Assembly: GCA_026261815.1 (NCBI GenBank)
Contig: JAMPIT010000174.1
Span: 5,208,001-5,272,000 of the forward strand
Direction of reading: 5' to 3'
Origin: Monarcha castaneiventris obscurior
Taxonomy: Eukaryota > Chordata > Aves > Passeriformes > Monarchidae
DNA length: 64,000 nt
Position numbers and translations under genes: made by a program. A model generated the notes under the pieces. The model was not told the origin of the DNA. It was given only the letters and a program-made list of their open reading frames with translations, and ran no database searches. This document shows, in pieces, positions 1 through 14,456 of this stretch (positions are counted from its first letter, which is position 1; each line of letters opens with the position of its first letter).

Positions 1-2365
1 AGCTCAAAGGTTTAATCTCTTCTGCTGAAATCTTGAAGTATAGTGGTAATAATTCTTGTATGCATGGTCATTAAAATAAGATTTCACAAGTAACCAGAGG
101 AAATAAATACATGTAATTTTTCAGAGATCTCTCCAACACTGAAACTCAGCCACAGACTGTAGAACAGGAACAATATTGAAAGACTAATAACGTTTGAAAA
201 TGTCTGTATTTTTTTCTTCTTGTTTTTGGGGGTTTTGATTTGAAAAAGACTTGCTTAAGGAGATTGTGTCTTACACTGGACTAATTAATGTAGCTAAAGG
301 GAAGAACAGATCGATTTCTACCAGACAAAGCTTCCTCTATTCTTTTACAAACCCTAAAAAAAAGCTCATGTCATACTGTATTCTTGTTCCCATGTTAATA
401 ATATTATAATTATCATTACTATCTGATCCCATACCATCTTTTCTGTCTGTGACTTATATGAATTTGTATGTGATGATCTTCTGTTTGCACCAGTTCTCAG
501 TCAATGCTAGCCAACACTTTTACTAATGCTCTAAAAATACAAAATCACTCTTGGCAAAACTTAAAAGTTGCAAGAAATGATAATGGCAATCACTACTCCA
601 GAATGTAGCAGAGCCATAGCATGAATTAAGAGCCATAGCATGAATTAGTCACTGGAAGGTAATACTAGAGGAAGTATTAGTTTCAGTTATATTGCTGAAA
701 ACTTTGGTGTGCTTTCACTATAATTCATGGGTCCTGACTGAGTTTTTTACTTTGTGAAAAATCTATGTTCTTTGGGCAGAAAATCAGAGGAGATGATCAT
801 AACCACCCCTTGGGGTGCACAACCTATAAATTGCTCTCAAAGGTATTCCTTTTTGAATTTCTTGCTATTATTCAACTCTCTTTGGCTGTATTAAACTCTC
901 AACAGCATTATAATTTTTTAGACATGGCATATGTACATAGATATGAATGCCTATTAGTTACAGATGCTTACTATTATTTAGAAATCAAATTAAAATGTGG
1001 TTTTGTTAGAGTATCACCAAGAATAGTGGACTTTCCATCTTTCTGGCAAAAGGAAATTTAATGGAACAAATTTATTTAAATTGCTATGTCTAAAGTCTCA
1101 AAATGAGCTTTCTTCTGTTTGTGTAGTGAGGAAAGGGGGCCACATGGCTCTGCATAGGTTTTAGTCCAACTAAAATCTAATCTTCAGTCTGGAAATGTGC
1201 TCTGTCTCTCTTCACTGAGAAGTCGGGAGAATTGTCACCTTCTTTAACATGGCTCATGGGAGGGGGTCTGTGTTGGAACCTTTTCCTTTGGAAGCTGTAA
1301 CGAGCAATTTCTTCATAGTTCTTAAGTAATTATCCAGTTGAATTGTGAATGTATGAGAACAGCAAAGGAATAAATCACCACAGCAGCAGCTATATGCATT
1401 TTTTTATAATATCCCAATTTTCTCTCTTTCACACTGCACAGTAGAAGAAAATGTCCACTTTATTTCATTGCTAATAGTTGGCAGAATGCTGAAAAACAGT
1501 AAAATTAATGAGAAAATTATTATGGCAGAGAAATACCAGTCAGTTTTCATCTAGTTTTTAGAAATGATGGATCTAGGATAAAACTGCCTTTAGTAGGCTT
1601 TCAATTTGGCCACGATGTTTTTCATAACACCCTTGTTGTCCTGTAACCTTTCAGTATCTAACTTAGCTTTGGAAATTTTCTGTTGTATTTATAAAATTGA
1701 AGTTTATACTTTTGTTTTCACCCATCTCAAAATGGGAAACAAACATATATGTTAGTAAATCCTTGTTTACATTCAAGTTCTGCTTTCTTGAAGGCAAAGA
1801 GCTATTCATCAGCACTGCATCTCATTGCTCTTTTGAGTGTGCTCAAGCATGTCTGTAGAGGGCTGAGGTGCCCTTGGCTCTACTGGAAACATTATGTCAT
1901 CTAAGCAAGATGTTGTTATGCCAGGAAAGGATCAATACTTTGATGAGTAGCTGCTGGCTCAAAACTGCGTTGTTATTTTATAAAGGACCACTTGGAATAT
2001 ATTCCAAAGCATTTCCCGTGGTATGAAGCCCCAGGGATTTGATTTGTCTCTCTGCCCAAGAAAATGAGTTGATTCATCTGTAAATACATGTCTGCCAACC
2101 TCAGCTAATAAGAAAATATGCATCTTTTGCCCATATTGGGCTTCAGCCTTTCGGCCCTTTAAATAGTATACTCTATTTGCAAAGGAAGTACTTCACATAC
2201 CAACAATTAATTCAGTGGGGAAGAGAGGAAAAGCTTTTAGCCTTTTTCCTTCTGCTGAGACCAGACGAGCCTACCCTGGGGTCTGTGTCACCACACAGCT
2301 CTGGCAGCACTTCCCTGGGTGGGGTGCAAGGGCTGGCAGCCCCGCAGAGGCTTGACTTTGAGAGG
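1..2365. other. Intergenic, AT-rich, no gene recognised
   Basis: Apart from the 19-bp duplication near 610 I see no exon with family similarity, no RNA gene and no recognisable transposon. The 98-residue open frame at 765-1061 has no recognisable motif and no supporting signal. Confidence 0.6.
610..647 (+). repeat. Perfect 19-bp tandem duplication
   Basis: Two identical adjacent 19-bp units (610-628 and 629-647), beginning AGAGCCATAGCATG. Being perfect in otherwise unconstrained DNA, it looks like a recent slippage event. Confidence 0.9.
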
Positions 2366-2972
2366 TGCAGTGCTGCAGTCCTTGAGAGGGTGCAGTGCTG
2401 CAATCCTTGAGAAGTGCAGTGCTGCAGTCCTTGAGAGGGTGCAGTGCTGCAATCCTTGAGAGGGTGCAGTGCTGCAATCCTTGAGAGGTGCAGTGCTGCA
2501 GTCCTTGAGAGGCTGCAGTGCTGCAGACCTTGAGATGTGCAGTGCTGCAGACCTTGAGAAGTGCAGTGGTGCAATCCTTGAGAGGGTGCAGTGCTGCAAT
2601 CCTTGAGAGGGTGCAGTGCTGCAATCCTTGAGAGGTGCAGTGCTGCAATCCTTGAGAGGTGCAGTGCTGCAATCCTTGAGAGGGTGCAGTGCTGCAGTCC
2701 TTGAGAGGTGCAGTGCTGCAATCCTCGAGAGGTGCAGTGCTGCAGTCCTTGAGAGGGTGCAGTGCTGCAGACCTTGAGAGGTGCAGTGCTGCAATCCTTG
2801 AGAGGGTGCAGTGCTGCAATCCTTGAGAGGTGCAGTGCTGCAATCCTTGAGAGGGTGCAGTGCTGCAGTCCTTGAGAGGGTGCAGTGCTGCAATCCTTGA
2901 GAGGGTGCAGTGCTGCAGACCTTGAGAGGTGCAGTGCTGCAGTCCTTGAGAGGGTGCAGTGCTGCAGTCCTT
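2366..2972. repeat. Minisatellite, about 25 copies of a 24-25 bp unit
   Basis: The unit is TGCAGTGCTGCARWCCTTGA followed by GAGG or GAGGG. I count 25 copies, the last truncated. Copies differ mainly at one dinucleotide (CAATCC, CAGTCC or CAGACC) and by presence of an extra G, giving unit lengths of 24 or 25. The unit lacks stop codons in the minus-strand frames, which creates long repetitive open frames with no other coding sign. Array identity is high, suggesting recent expansion and probable length polymorphism. Confidence 0.95.
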
Positions 2973-5900
2973 CCCGCTGCCCCCTAGCCAGGCTGCAGTG
3001 CCAGTGCTGACATCTGTGTCTGCCTCGGGACCTGCAGCTGAGGCAAACCAGAGCCACGGGCCTCTGGGCCAGTGCACTGCCCAGGGAAAGGCAGGACAGG
3101 TAGGGCTAAAGGGCTCTCTGCTGGAACAAGCTCAGCTCTCTGCTGAGAAACAAGTCTTGGAAGAGATTAGTGTTTTTCAGGGTCCTAAACTAGTATCACT
3201 TTGGATAGTATCACAAGTATTCAACACTCAAGGGTTATGTAACTGATTCACAAAATGAATTTAAAAACTTTTTGTGGTCTTCTTGTATCCTCTTCATGTA
3301 GTTGGTGGTGGCTTTAGCAAAAGAGCTGCATACAAGTCCTGTAGCTCCTGTCATCTGAGGGGAAAACGCTACCTTGCTAGATATCAAAGCATCATTTAAT
3401 CCTCCTGTTGACATCTTTAATTCTTCTATTGGCTCAAGTCCCAAGTTATCCAATTTGAGGATATAGATGCATAAAGACATGGGATTATTTTGTGAAGGTC
3501 TTTTTCCTTTTATACTGATGAGGAAAATAATTACTCCAATAACCTTAATATAGGAGAGGAAAAAAAGGAGAATTCAAAATCTTTCCATTATGTATAAATT
3601 TTCCTAACACTTTTGAGATTAATTGTCTGTTTATACTAAGCTTGATGGAGACTCAGTACCTAGAACAGTTTAATGAATGAATTTGACTTTTCTAACAGGG
3701 AGAAGTTGCTCATTGGTGTTATCAGAGCAAACAGGTATATTTACCTTGACAGAAGGCATTCTTAACAATGCCTACTCACTTCTATCTTATTTACAGGCCT
3801 AATTTGTCAAAAATGCTCCCAGGTTCTTCCTTGTATTCTGGGGTTCTGAAAATCTTGAAGAATTCATTTTCATTCTAGCTCAATTTAACTGTTACTTGCC
3901 ACCATCAAAACACTGTAACATTAGGCTTGTAAGAGCTTCAGAATTATTGACAAAAACAATGCTTATTTTCTGCAAATCTAACCAATGCAGAACCTGCTTT
4001 TCATACAGAAACAATGTGGTTCTCTGCATCTGGAAGGCAAGGTCAGCCTGAATACTTACTTCATCTTAAAAGAATTCCTCAGTGTTTGTTTGCTATTTTG
4101 TTTCTTTCAACAGTGAAGCCATATGATCTTTCAGCCGAAGAAACAGGCAAGGAACTTTACCAGTGCTCTTGTGAAAAGCCTTTCATAGCATCCGTCAGCT
4201 CCTGCAAACTTCAGTGGGATTGTTCATCTCTTTGATACCAAGGCAAAAAGGAACAATATCTGAGAGATCTATTGTGAGCTTAGGAGTCCTGAAGAAATCA
4301 GCCAGCAATAGGCATCTGTGGTTCTCTGAATGTTTATTCTTTCATGCAGTCTTTTTTTCTTTTGCCACCTGCACATCTAACCTGCATTGTTATTGATTTT
4401 TACCTGGCAGGTAGGCCTCAATATACACATATACAGTGCCTGGGAGAAACTGAACCTAGGTGGTAAGGTTCCACACTGCTCTGAGAAACACTGATTTTTC
4501 CAAAGAGCTCAGATTCTGAGAACAGTAACTTTGAACAAATACTTTTTTCCTCAGAAAATATCGGAGAACTTTTTAATAGACACAAGAAAGACGAGAATTT
4601 TGTGCTTTTTAGAGGACTGGGTTTTATGACTTGGTCCCTTCTGTTAGAGTTAGTCCACTTCATTTGCTCTCTATTATGCAACAAACTGAATTTATAGTAT
4701 GACTGTATAAGTAGCTCTCACTATCCTTTCACACAGGATCAATGCTTTTTCTCATTTAAGTAGGCAAAAATAAAAATTTGTCTTACTCATAAAAGTATCA
4801 TCAAAGCCCACTGTCTTGGTTTCAGTTTTCTGTTGACCAAGTATTGGACTTTAAATGTTCGATTTTTCCTATTGAAGGAAGGACATAGCTCAGGAACATC
4901 TTCCCACTTGGAGAGGAGGAGCCAGGGAATGCTTTCCTTGCCACCAGTGTTTCCATCCTGTACAGTACCATAAATGGAGTTTGGCACTGATAATTCCTCT
5001 CTGAGAAAGAGCAAGCAGTTTTCTCTGAGGTTGCTATTAATATCTCATTATGAGATTATGATAAGAGATCTCCCTGGAGTCTGCCAGCAAAACAGCTGTT
5101 GGAGTAGATGTGTTGATACTGCTCAGTGCTGTAATGTTTTGGTGATCCCCGTCTTGAAGACCAAGTCAGGCATCATTTGCAGCATGTCCAGGTGTCATTC
5201 AGCTGCAGACCAAAGAGCTCTCACATGATGTTTGAACCTGGCCTTTCTCATGCCAGCATGACCAGAGGGTGGTTAATCTGCATTTTTGGAACCTACCTAC
5301 TTTGATAATGGCATTACTGTATTAGAAAACAAAGTGCCTTTCTTACAGTAACTGCAACGTTGACAAAATTAGGATTGGAAAGGAGAAAAAGAGTTCTTCC
5401 TGAATTTTGAAGGGCACATCCTACTTTATCACACAATTGGAAGTATTGTCCTTATATATACAAGAATGATTGAAGGGTGATTTCTGCTTGAGATGAGTAA
5501 AAATTCCTGCATGTTTCTTTATCTATTTTTAAGGTGGGGATTTTTGTCAATGCATACTTTCCCTATACATACTTTCCAGAGATTTTGCAACCAATTATTG
5601 ACTTAGAAAAGAATTCTTCGTAATTCCAGTGCTATGATAGCTGTGCCCATACAAACTCATACAAAAGCTGCTTGAGCAGCAGTAGTAAAAACTGTGCCAA
5701 ATACATTCAGCTGTTTACTTTCAAGCTAGGAAGTGCTGCAGGGATCTTGGCATATGGCCCCCACTATTTGAAATCTGAGGAAATTCCCACTGGGTCTGAG
5801 ACCAAATATTTTCTTGCAGCCATTTGGTGGGCTTTTACTACTGTGGTGTTTTAAAGGCTGTGATGGTTAGCAGCCTCTCACTGCTCAGGAATCCAGCTGA

Positions 5901-8900
5901 GCTGCCCTACAGAGTGCTGTTCAGTTCGCCTTGGTTGCAAGCACAATTCAGCCACTCCCAGCTGTGTTCTGCCTACTTACAGCAATGATTAATTTCTTAC
6001 CAAGGCTTCATCTGCACTGAGTGATGTGCAGTGCTTCTGTCTTCTTTGCTATGTTTTTTAATATCAAAGCTGTGAATGATTGTTTTTTCACACTAGAATT
6101 TTCAGAAAAAACACCTCTTACATTCTTGTTCTTATTCTAGGGGCAGTACAGAAGCAGGCTAACAACAAATTGGTAACTGAAAATTAGGGTGTTTTTTTAT
6201 GTAAGATGTGGCATGAAATCTCTTTAAACAGTACTTACTACTTGATTAATATATAATTCATACATTTTTGATAACATCTGAGGAAAATCTTCTTTCCTTC
6301 CTCTTCATTTGTTTTTCACCAGTTTGGTGTTTCTGATGCATGTTTATTCTAAGCAGGAATCAGGACATTATAGGGGTTAACACGTGATAATGACAGTAAA
6401 GGGTAGAAAAGTTGATTGTAGACTGCAAAGTTAGCAGGCCCAGCGCTTTCTACATTTGATCAAAGTAATTATGGGTTCCAAAGCATCCCCATGGCTTCTC
6501 ATCGCAGCTTCCCTTCTGCAATTCAGACCAGTGCCCAGCGATGGGAGGTCAGCTGCACTGCAGGCTGAGGAAAGAAGGGTAACTATTAAAAGCAATTCAT
6601 GTTGATTGTCCTAGAATATTGTGATAACAAACACTGTTATTGGAACCATTTCCAACAAGCCTTGAGACTATTCTTGAGGTTGCATCATTTTGCATCAAAG
6701 AGAAAAATCTTATAATTTGTTGAACAGCCCTTGATTTGACGAAAGCTTTTGCCCACTCAGAAATGAACTGGATTTTAAAGCACAATGAAAGAAGCTAGCT
6801 GTCTGAGAGAACTTCCCATGGGCGTTGTAAAGGTCAACCAAATTCCAAGCCAACCATTTCCCCCACAATGAATAGTAGCAAATGAGATTGCATCTTAGCG
6901 ACTGCATTGCTTTTGTTATTTTGTGCATTTGTGCTATGTGCTGCCTTAAAATAATGAACAAAATCTATTCCTGAGCTATTCCATACTACTGAATCTCATG
7001 CAGGATTTGATCATTCGCTAGTAGCTTGCTCTGTACAAGATGATTAGTTTATAGGCTGATTTTCTGCTTCTACTATCAATTTTCAAGTATTCATGTCTCC
7101 AAAGAAAACAAAAGATTGTTTACTAAAGAGGAAAATGCATTATGCCTTCCAAATTAATTGGTAGAAATAAACTTGAAACTTGAGTGCTTGTGTGGTTTAG
7201 TTATTGCGTCAACATGAAGTAGCTTGTTCAGCAAATCAAAGAGACACAGCCCTGCTGTTCTTACCATGCTCCTGTATGAGTCAGAGATTTCCGTAGAAAA
7301 TCCATTCACCTGTGGATTTCTGATCAATGGAGGATTCTGTGTACGTGTTCTTAACAAAATAATATGATACCTTTTTGGTTTCAGCTGGATTAATTGAATC
7401 TTTATTGAGTCATTTTTAAGGAGTCCCAGCAGCACTGGGTAGTAAGTGTGGTTTGGATAGACTATGCAGAAGTGACCAAGTTATTCCCATACAGTCAGCT
7501 GCAACTTGTGAAAAGGAAGATGGATGTTATGATAATAACTCAAAGATACCCTAGAAGCAGGTTTGTCTGAACATGCCCTGCCCCTCGTGCTTCTGGACTC
7601 CTAAAACTAAAAGAAGAGTCTTCTGCATGGGGTTAGAAGCAGTTACAAGTGTGTTAGCACTTGCCCCCTTACAACATCATTGTCTTTGAGACCATGGTAA
7701 TTATGAGCATGGTTGTGATTTCACAGAACTGCCATTTCACTAGCTGTCCATTACATCTTTCAATAAAAAATAGATATGAAAGGAATCAGACATTCTATGC
7801 TATTTATTTAAGGCATGATAGATCACTTGTAGCAGTGGACCAATAAGCACTGTGTGTTGTATTATCGGTAGATTGGGGAAGAGGAAATAATGAGAAAAGC
7901 TACTCAGCCAAATACTGATGTTGTAGAAGGTGTCTCTGCAGATTCAATTCCAGATGGGTGAATACAAGATTTACTTGAGCTGATAGTAACTTCACCATTA
8001 CAAAACTGTTTAAAACCAAGACTTTTTAATTTGGTGGTCACCAAAATGTTTCTACATTAGCTGATGTCTCTTGAAGTTACTGAGATATCAGCTTGAGGTC
8101 ATTATAACAGCCATCACTTTCCTTGAAACCTGTTTGGCTTTTTGAATACTTGAACTGCAGCTGGAACTTGAAACTCATGAAACTGTGGAAGATCAGGAAG
8201 TGGCCATTAACTCTAAGTTATCCTAGCCCCTTTTTGCCAGATGTCCATGATGATTTGAAGCCTTGGGTGACATACAAAAGCCAGTAAAGGCAGGAGAGAT
8301 GCATTTTTTAAAAAAGATAATGTTTTCTAAACCATGGAAACTACTACACCAAAAAGTGAAGCTGATAAAACCCTATAAATGGTCTGGTCTTGTGGCCCTG
8401 GGCAAAATCTAAGCTTTGAGTGAGCAGTGTAACCTTAGCAATATGGTTCAGAGTAACAATGCAGTTTTGAAGCAAATACCTTGGTAAACTTCCTTTACTG
8501 TCTGTTAGTAAGTTCTGAGGACAGCTGTGGTACCTATGGGACAGATTCTGCTTGAAAGAAAACTAAATCAGGTGCTGCAATGTTTTTCAAGAGCATTCCT
8601 GGTTTGGTTGTACCTACTGCTTTTCCTTGAGCATTGAATCACCTACATAATGGAGATGTCTTAACTGGGAAATCAGTTCAGATGCCTTAACTGCAAAATC
8701 AGTTCACATCTAAACAAGGGGGAGCCTCCTAACCCTCATATAACGGATATGGGAGGAGTCTTAGCATGACACACTTTCATCTGACTGCACTTCTAGCAGA
8801 GGACAAAATCAGTATAACTAGAAGTTCCCTTGGCTAAGACACTAATCCTGGGATTTAGGTGATAAAACTCTTGAGGTCTCCCTGCAAGGGAGTGTTGTCA

Positions 8901-11900
8901 GCCATAAGGCATGATATTCTGCTGCTCAAACCTAGGCATTTAGTGTGGTTCTAGATGTAGGATAGCTGTAGGGTACCCACCCCAGCCACCAGCTGCTGCC
9001 GCAGAGCATGTGGGTCTTTTCTGAGACCCTGTGTCATAATCTGCCTGTTCCAGACAGACAACTTGGCTATCCAGAGGCCTCTCAGTTAGCACTGGGCACT
9101 TTGCTTTAGGCAGTTGGATCACAGTTGGGTTCAGCACCCAAGTATGTGCTAAACAAAACCAAAAAAATCTGGGGAAAAAAAATGGAGCTGTGAACAATGT
9201 CAGAAGAGATTAGAAATCAAATGGCTTCCATGGCTTGGGTGCAAATTCAGGGTTTTGGCATCTGTTCAGGAAGTGGAAGAGGGATAGAAAGTGATGGTGA
9301 GGACTTGCATTTTAAGTCTGCTTTACCTACATATGTTTGTGTGTTTCCATAATTCATACCTCTGAAGTAGTTTAGGAGACAACACTCTAACACTCATTAG
9401 GCTATATCTCACTTTCTGTGAAGAGAGCAGGATTTATTTTCATATTTTACACTCTCTGAACAGCTAAATAGATTACCAGAGAGTTGAATGCAGAAAGGAG
9501 AAACTTTTAAGATTAATAGGATTAGCAAATTAAGTTTCAAAGATAAAGAAGTCTAGCTGCATTATACTTTCATTACTCTGAAGTGTTAAATAGTAGGTAA
9601 GGTGTTAACATCATTGTTACCAGTGAATTTGGAGGTTCAGGTAAACGTTTTTCCTCCTGGCTCTACAGGCACACTTTCACCCATACCCACATGCTTTGCC
9701 ACGTCTTCAGAGAGGGAAAGGAATTAACATCTTTTTTTAGTTTTGTCATTGCTCGTGTTGCTTTTTATCTGATAGTTTTCAGAGAGCCACCTTGCCATTG
9801 ATTCAGTTACGGAGGAAGAGTTTGTCTGTTTTAACCCAACCACATGCTGTGTTGCTGTCAACACGGCTATACATGTTTCTCTAATCAGCCACATGAAATA
9901 TTCATTGTCTGTCTTCTGAAACACTGCATTGTGAGTACAGCGGTTTGCACTGGTTAAAAATGGAAGATGTAGGGGTTTATCTCCTTCTACTCATCCTGTT
10001 TGTAGTTGGGTACGATCAGCTTCTGTTAAGTCTCTAGTTGCATTTCTGATTTTTACTGAAGCAATCTGTAGCACACTTCTCCATTTCTCTCTCCCCACTT
10101 CATGTTCTATCCCACAGTGTTCATAACGCTTCCATCCAAGACCAGAACGATTTGTGATGTTGAGGTTATTAACCATATGGTACAGTGAGTAAGTCACACA
10201 TGTTTTCTCAGTAGCCACTGATTGCTGGCTGTCAAAGACACATACAGCATTACATTAGCTTCTGTCCTAAGAATTCTAGTCACAGCCTCATAATTTTCTA
10301 AAAAAAATGTGAGAGGAATGAAATGTTGTACAAGTCTAATTAGACTGAATATTTATTTTAACTCAGTACTACTTCCCTGGTTTCTATTATAGTTGCTATT
10401 CTCTCCCTTTATGGGCTTATGCCCATTCTACTGTGACAGTAAATCACAGCTAAATCTAGTATGAATGCTTTATTAGTTCAAGTCTCATTATTGCATTTTC
10501 TTTTCTAATCAAGACAAAGAATCTGCCATTAAGAATATCATCTTTTTTCCCACTTATAGGTACAACCATAAAAGCAATTAGTTTGAATGGTTCCTTTGCA
10601 CTCAGGTTCTTTTTTGAAACATTGGTTACTACTAATTGTCATTTCTCATCCATAATGATTTAGAATTATGTCTTTCAGAGTCATGATTTTCACAAAACAG
10701 TTCACATTACACTGTCTGGAGATAGTTTTGAGGTGATTGATTTTTCAAAGCATTGCACCAAAGTCTGATTCATAGTTCTGACTAAACGAGCTGATTGACT
10801 AAAAATTTTGTGCAATCTTTTGAAAACACATAACTTTTATCAAAATCTACAATTTGTATAAATTGTAGTTCAAATGACATGTAGACTAGTCAGCTCTAAA
10901 TATGTTTCTGATAAAATGGTGTGCTCCAAATTAGTCAGCCATTGGCACCTGGTAAGATAAACAGCTTACAAATGTTCATTACGTTACTCTTCAGCCTTTG
11001 AATTTTCTTCGCAGTATACTCATAACTATCCCCAAAATGACTGTCATCCCTTTGAATAACTATGAAGTTGGGTGCAGCAAAATTCCTTAAATATATTTGT
11101 TTGCTAGAACTAAATATTTAACTTCAGTTGTGAGCTGAAGTTCTTTGTTCACCATTGCTCTCTTTTTTACTGTGCCTGATTTTATATTCTCTTCTTAGCT
11201 TTCCATTTAAATATAATACCAGAAAATCAAAAAGAGAGGATGTCAATTCAAGTCAACATGCATACTGAGATGTCAAAAGGCATATGCATAAATAACTCTG
11301 CTTTGTAGATTTTATGCAAAGTATTGGCATGTATTTGCATTCTAGTATCACTGATTCAGACAACTTCCTACCAGCTGTCATCATCTCTACTACTGCAGTG
11401 TTCTGAAAAACAATCAAAGTGAAAATTACTGTATTCAGATAAACAGCTTCAATCCATCTTTGATCTTACAATTCAGAACCTTGGTCTGAAAAAGACAATT
11501 TCACCTACATTTCTAAGCATTTACGCTTATACTGTATTTTTCAAATATTGTACTAATGACAGAAAACAACATTGTTAATTAAATTACATGAATTAACTAC
11601 ACTTGTTCCTAGGAGAAAATCCACTGTAATTTTAAGAAAAAAACCCCTTACTTTATTTACCCTAGATCTGAAAGTGCAACTCTGGAAGAATGTACAAACA
11701 AGATCTTTGTCTTTACAAAGGTGGTAGTTATGAAAAAATAGATTTGTACACCTGTGAACTTTCCAATTATATAATAAATCAATAACATGACTGATGAAAC
11801 TGTGTCCAAAAACTCATCAGATGGAGAAAAGAAATATTATTTTTTATTTCATACACTCCTATATTTTCTGAATAACTTTGTTCTGATAAAGGTATTGTGT

Positions 11901-14120
11901 AGGCTTGCTTTTTTTCTGCTGAAATCAAAATGGTGGAATAGTTTAAATGAAAATATTAAAATATAAATCTTGATTATAAATAATTAATTTTTCAAAATGG
12001 ACTTTCATCAAAGTTAACTCCATGTTGTTCAATTTTAAAATGACAGTATTCACAAGAAAGAATTTAATCTGTCAAATATTTTTAGTTCAGGCAAATATCT
12101 TTTCCCTTATGAGCATCCTTCTTCCTCATATAATAACTCTGCTGTCTTGTAAATGGTGGCTGTGTCTTAGAACCTCGCTTGCTCCTGTAAGGAGATGGAA
12201 TTCAAGATCCATCTTTAACCAATTATTCATAGTCATGTTGAGGTAATGAAAAAATGTATGAGCCTGTGAATATCAGTCAAAATGTCTTCCAAGAAGGCTA
12301 GTGAATGTTTGTGTTCATGGTATATTTGATAGGTCATGAGTTCAAAATGAGAAAAATTAATGAAAGTGTTGAAGAGTCTTCCAAATGTCAGATAGGAAGT
12401 GGGAGGATTTTTTGGTAACTGGTCATTAGGCATTTTATTAACTCTTGAGCGAGCTCAATCTACCTGTGTTCACAGGAATGATTATAGCTTTAGTCAGAAA
12501 TGATATATCACTGTCATCTCCTTGGTGATACAAAAAAAATGAAAATTATTTAAAATAATAATATGAATTAGGTTTATATTCCATCTGTTTCAGCCTGTAT
12601 CAGGTAGAGTTTTAATCCTGGCAGCTATTACAGAATCAAGAACTTTTTTTAGGAATGTAGATTTTTTCCATAAACAATCTGATGTCTGTGTTGTTTATGG
12701 TTTGTTTTAAATTTATTTATTAACATTGGGAGGCTACAGATATTTACACTGATACTTGAAAATGAGGAATTGATTTGACTGTCATGGATGACATTGCTGT
12801 TTCTATGGGTTTTCTTAATTTTTTAAAAGATTTATTTATTGTAGTAAGATGATAAAGATCATATTTGGTGTGTACAGAGATGCAGCCACGGTTGTCTAAG
12901 TACTAGATACTTTATCTGGTTTTATCTGCTAGACTAATAATTCTGACTAAGTATATCTTAGGTAATACTTGGTCTGAAGTATCATGAAACATAATGGGTC
13001 TGTGGTTATTTTCTAGTGTTGATAATCAGATTATCTGTATTTCTATAGTTCCTGTGTTGTTAATAAGGCTATCCAGAGCTGAAGGAAGTAAACAATATCT
13101 TTCATTGTGAGAATGTTTTATTTTAAAAATATTTCATTAGTTGATTATTTTAAGTCCTATAAATATATTCTGCAGATTTTTCTTTTCTGCTTCTGAAGAA
13201 GCAGAGAAACTTGCTACTGGTTTGGTATATACTCTCTTTGGAAAGGGGCTGTTTCTACTGCCTCCACAGCCTGTGTGGCATTTTTTCTCCCTTGTGCTTT
13301 CCTATTATTTCGCTTTCAGTGTTGATTAGTAGTTTTACAATGTGTTTTTCTAAAAGTGGCATTAAAATAAGTCTCTTCATCTTCAATGGAAGAATAATTT
13401 TCTTTTATTTTTTAGTTTATGAAGGTCGCACTGTCTGGTGCAAGTTAGAAGAGTCCTGATATGGATTAGAGCCCTGCCTGCTGAAGCAAAGTATTTAGAG
13501 AAGCACTCAGGGAATAAAAGATCCAGTTAAAATGGCTCCACTTAAAGGTCTAAAAATGAGTTGGGAGAAAAATTGTTGCTTTTGTGATGGCAGGAATTTT
13601 TATGTTAACAATACTTTCATCCTGAAGCTCTTTTACGGCACAGATTGGAGCCCGCACTTGAAATTTGTCAATAGTGTCATGCTGGTGGCATACACATGCC
13701 CTGTAATAGTGTAAAAAACCCTTTAGGCAGAATTATAAACCATAAAAAAATCTCACTGTTCTTATACTCAAAGTATAAAAGTTTGTACATATGAGGGAGG
13801 TTGGTATTGAACATAATACATAGTTTGATAATACTTTGATACCAGAACTATAAAAAATTATCTGCCTGCCCAGAGTTACGGCTTCTTAGAGCGTTTTTTC
13901 AGAACTGGTCCCTACATATGGTTCTGTAAAAAACCATCTGGGCATGCTCTAGGCAAGGTCTGCATGGGCCTGGTAAAGGGCAGTTTTTCTGCAGCTCTGA
14001 GGGACTGGAAATATCAGCAAAGTGTATCTTGTAGGGAAAAATAGACTTTTATTATACATTTGAGGGGTGGACAGAAGAGAGAAACTTTCTGGTGTCACCA
14101 GCACTTTCTTCACTGACTGA
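2973..14120. other. Intergenic, AT-rich, no gene recognised
   Basis: About 11 kb with only short random open frames. It contains a 26-bp imperfect duplication at 8655-8706. A somewhat GC-richer patch at about 8940-9130 has no recognisable identity. Conserved non-coding elements could be here but cannot be seen without alignment. Confidence 0.55.
8655..8706 (+). repeat. 26-bp tandem duplication, imperfect
   Basis: Units 8655-8680 and 8681-8706 both read GATGYCTTAACTG followed by an A-rich spacer and ATCAGTTCA, with three differences between them. Confidence 0.85.
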
Positions 14121-14456
14121 CAGAATCATAGGGTGATTTGGGTTAGAAGGGACCACAAATGTCATCTAGATCCAACCCCCCTGCCATGTGCAGGGACACC
14201 TTTCACTAGACCAGGTTGCTCAGGGCCCCATCCAACCTGGCCTTGAGCACTTCCAGGGAGGGGACATCCACAGCTTCTCTGGGCAGCCTGTGCCAGTGCC
14301 TCATCACCCTGACAGTAGAGAATTTCTTCTAGGATCCAATATAAACCTACAATTTTTCAGTTTAAAGCCACTCCCCCTTGTTATATCACTCCGTGCCACT
14401 GCAAGAAGTCCCTCTCCATTTTTCTTGTAGGACTCCTTTAGGTACTGGAAGGTTGC
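14121..14456 (-). mobile_element. CR1 LINE 3' fragment
   Basis: Read on the minus strand this is the end of a CR1 element. On the plus strand it begins with CAGAATCATAGGGTGATTTG and contains the familiar blocks CCATCCAACCTGGCCTTGAG and GCTTCTCTGGGCAGCCTGTG. It is 5'-truncated and has accumulated mutations. Confidence 0.92.

Noticed and set aside
2212..3077. Three overlapping minus-strand open frames of 201-281 codons rich in LQHCT and STAPS-like repeats
   Set aside because: They are translations of the minisatellite; the unit simply lacks stops in these frames. No start context, domain or non-repeat coding sequence supports a gene.
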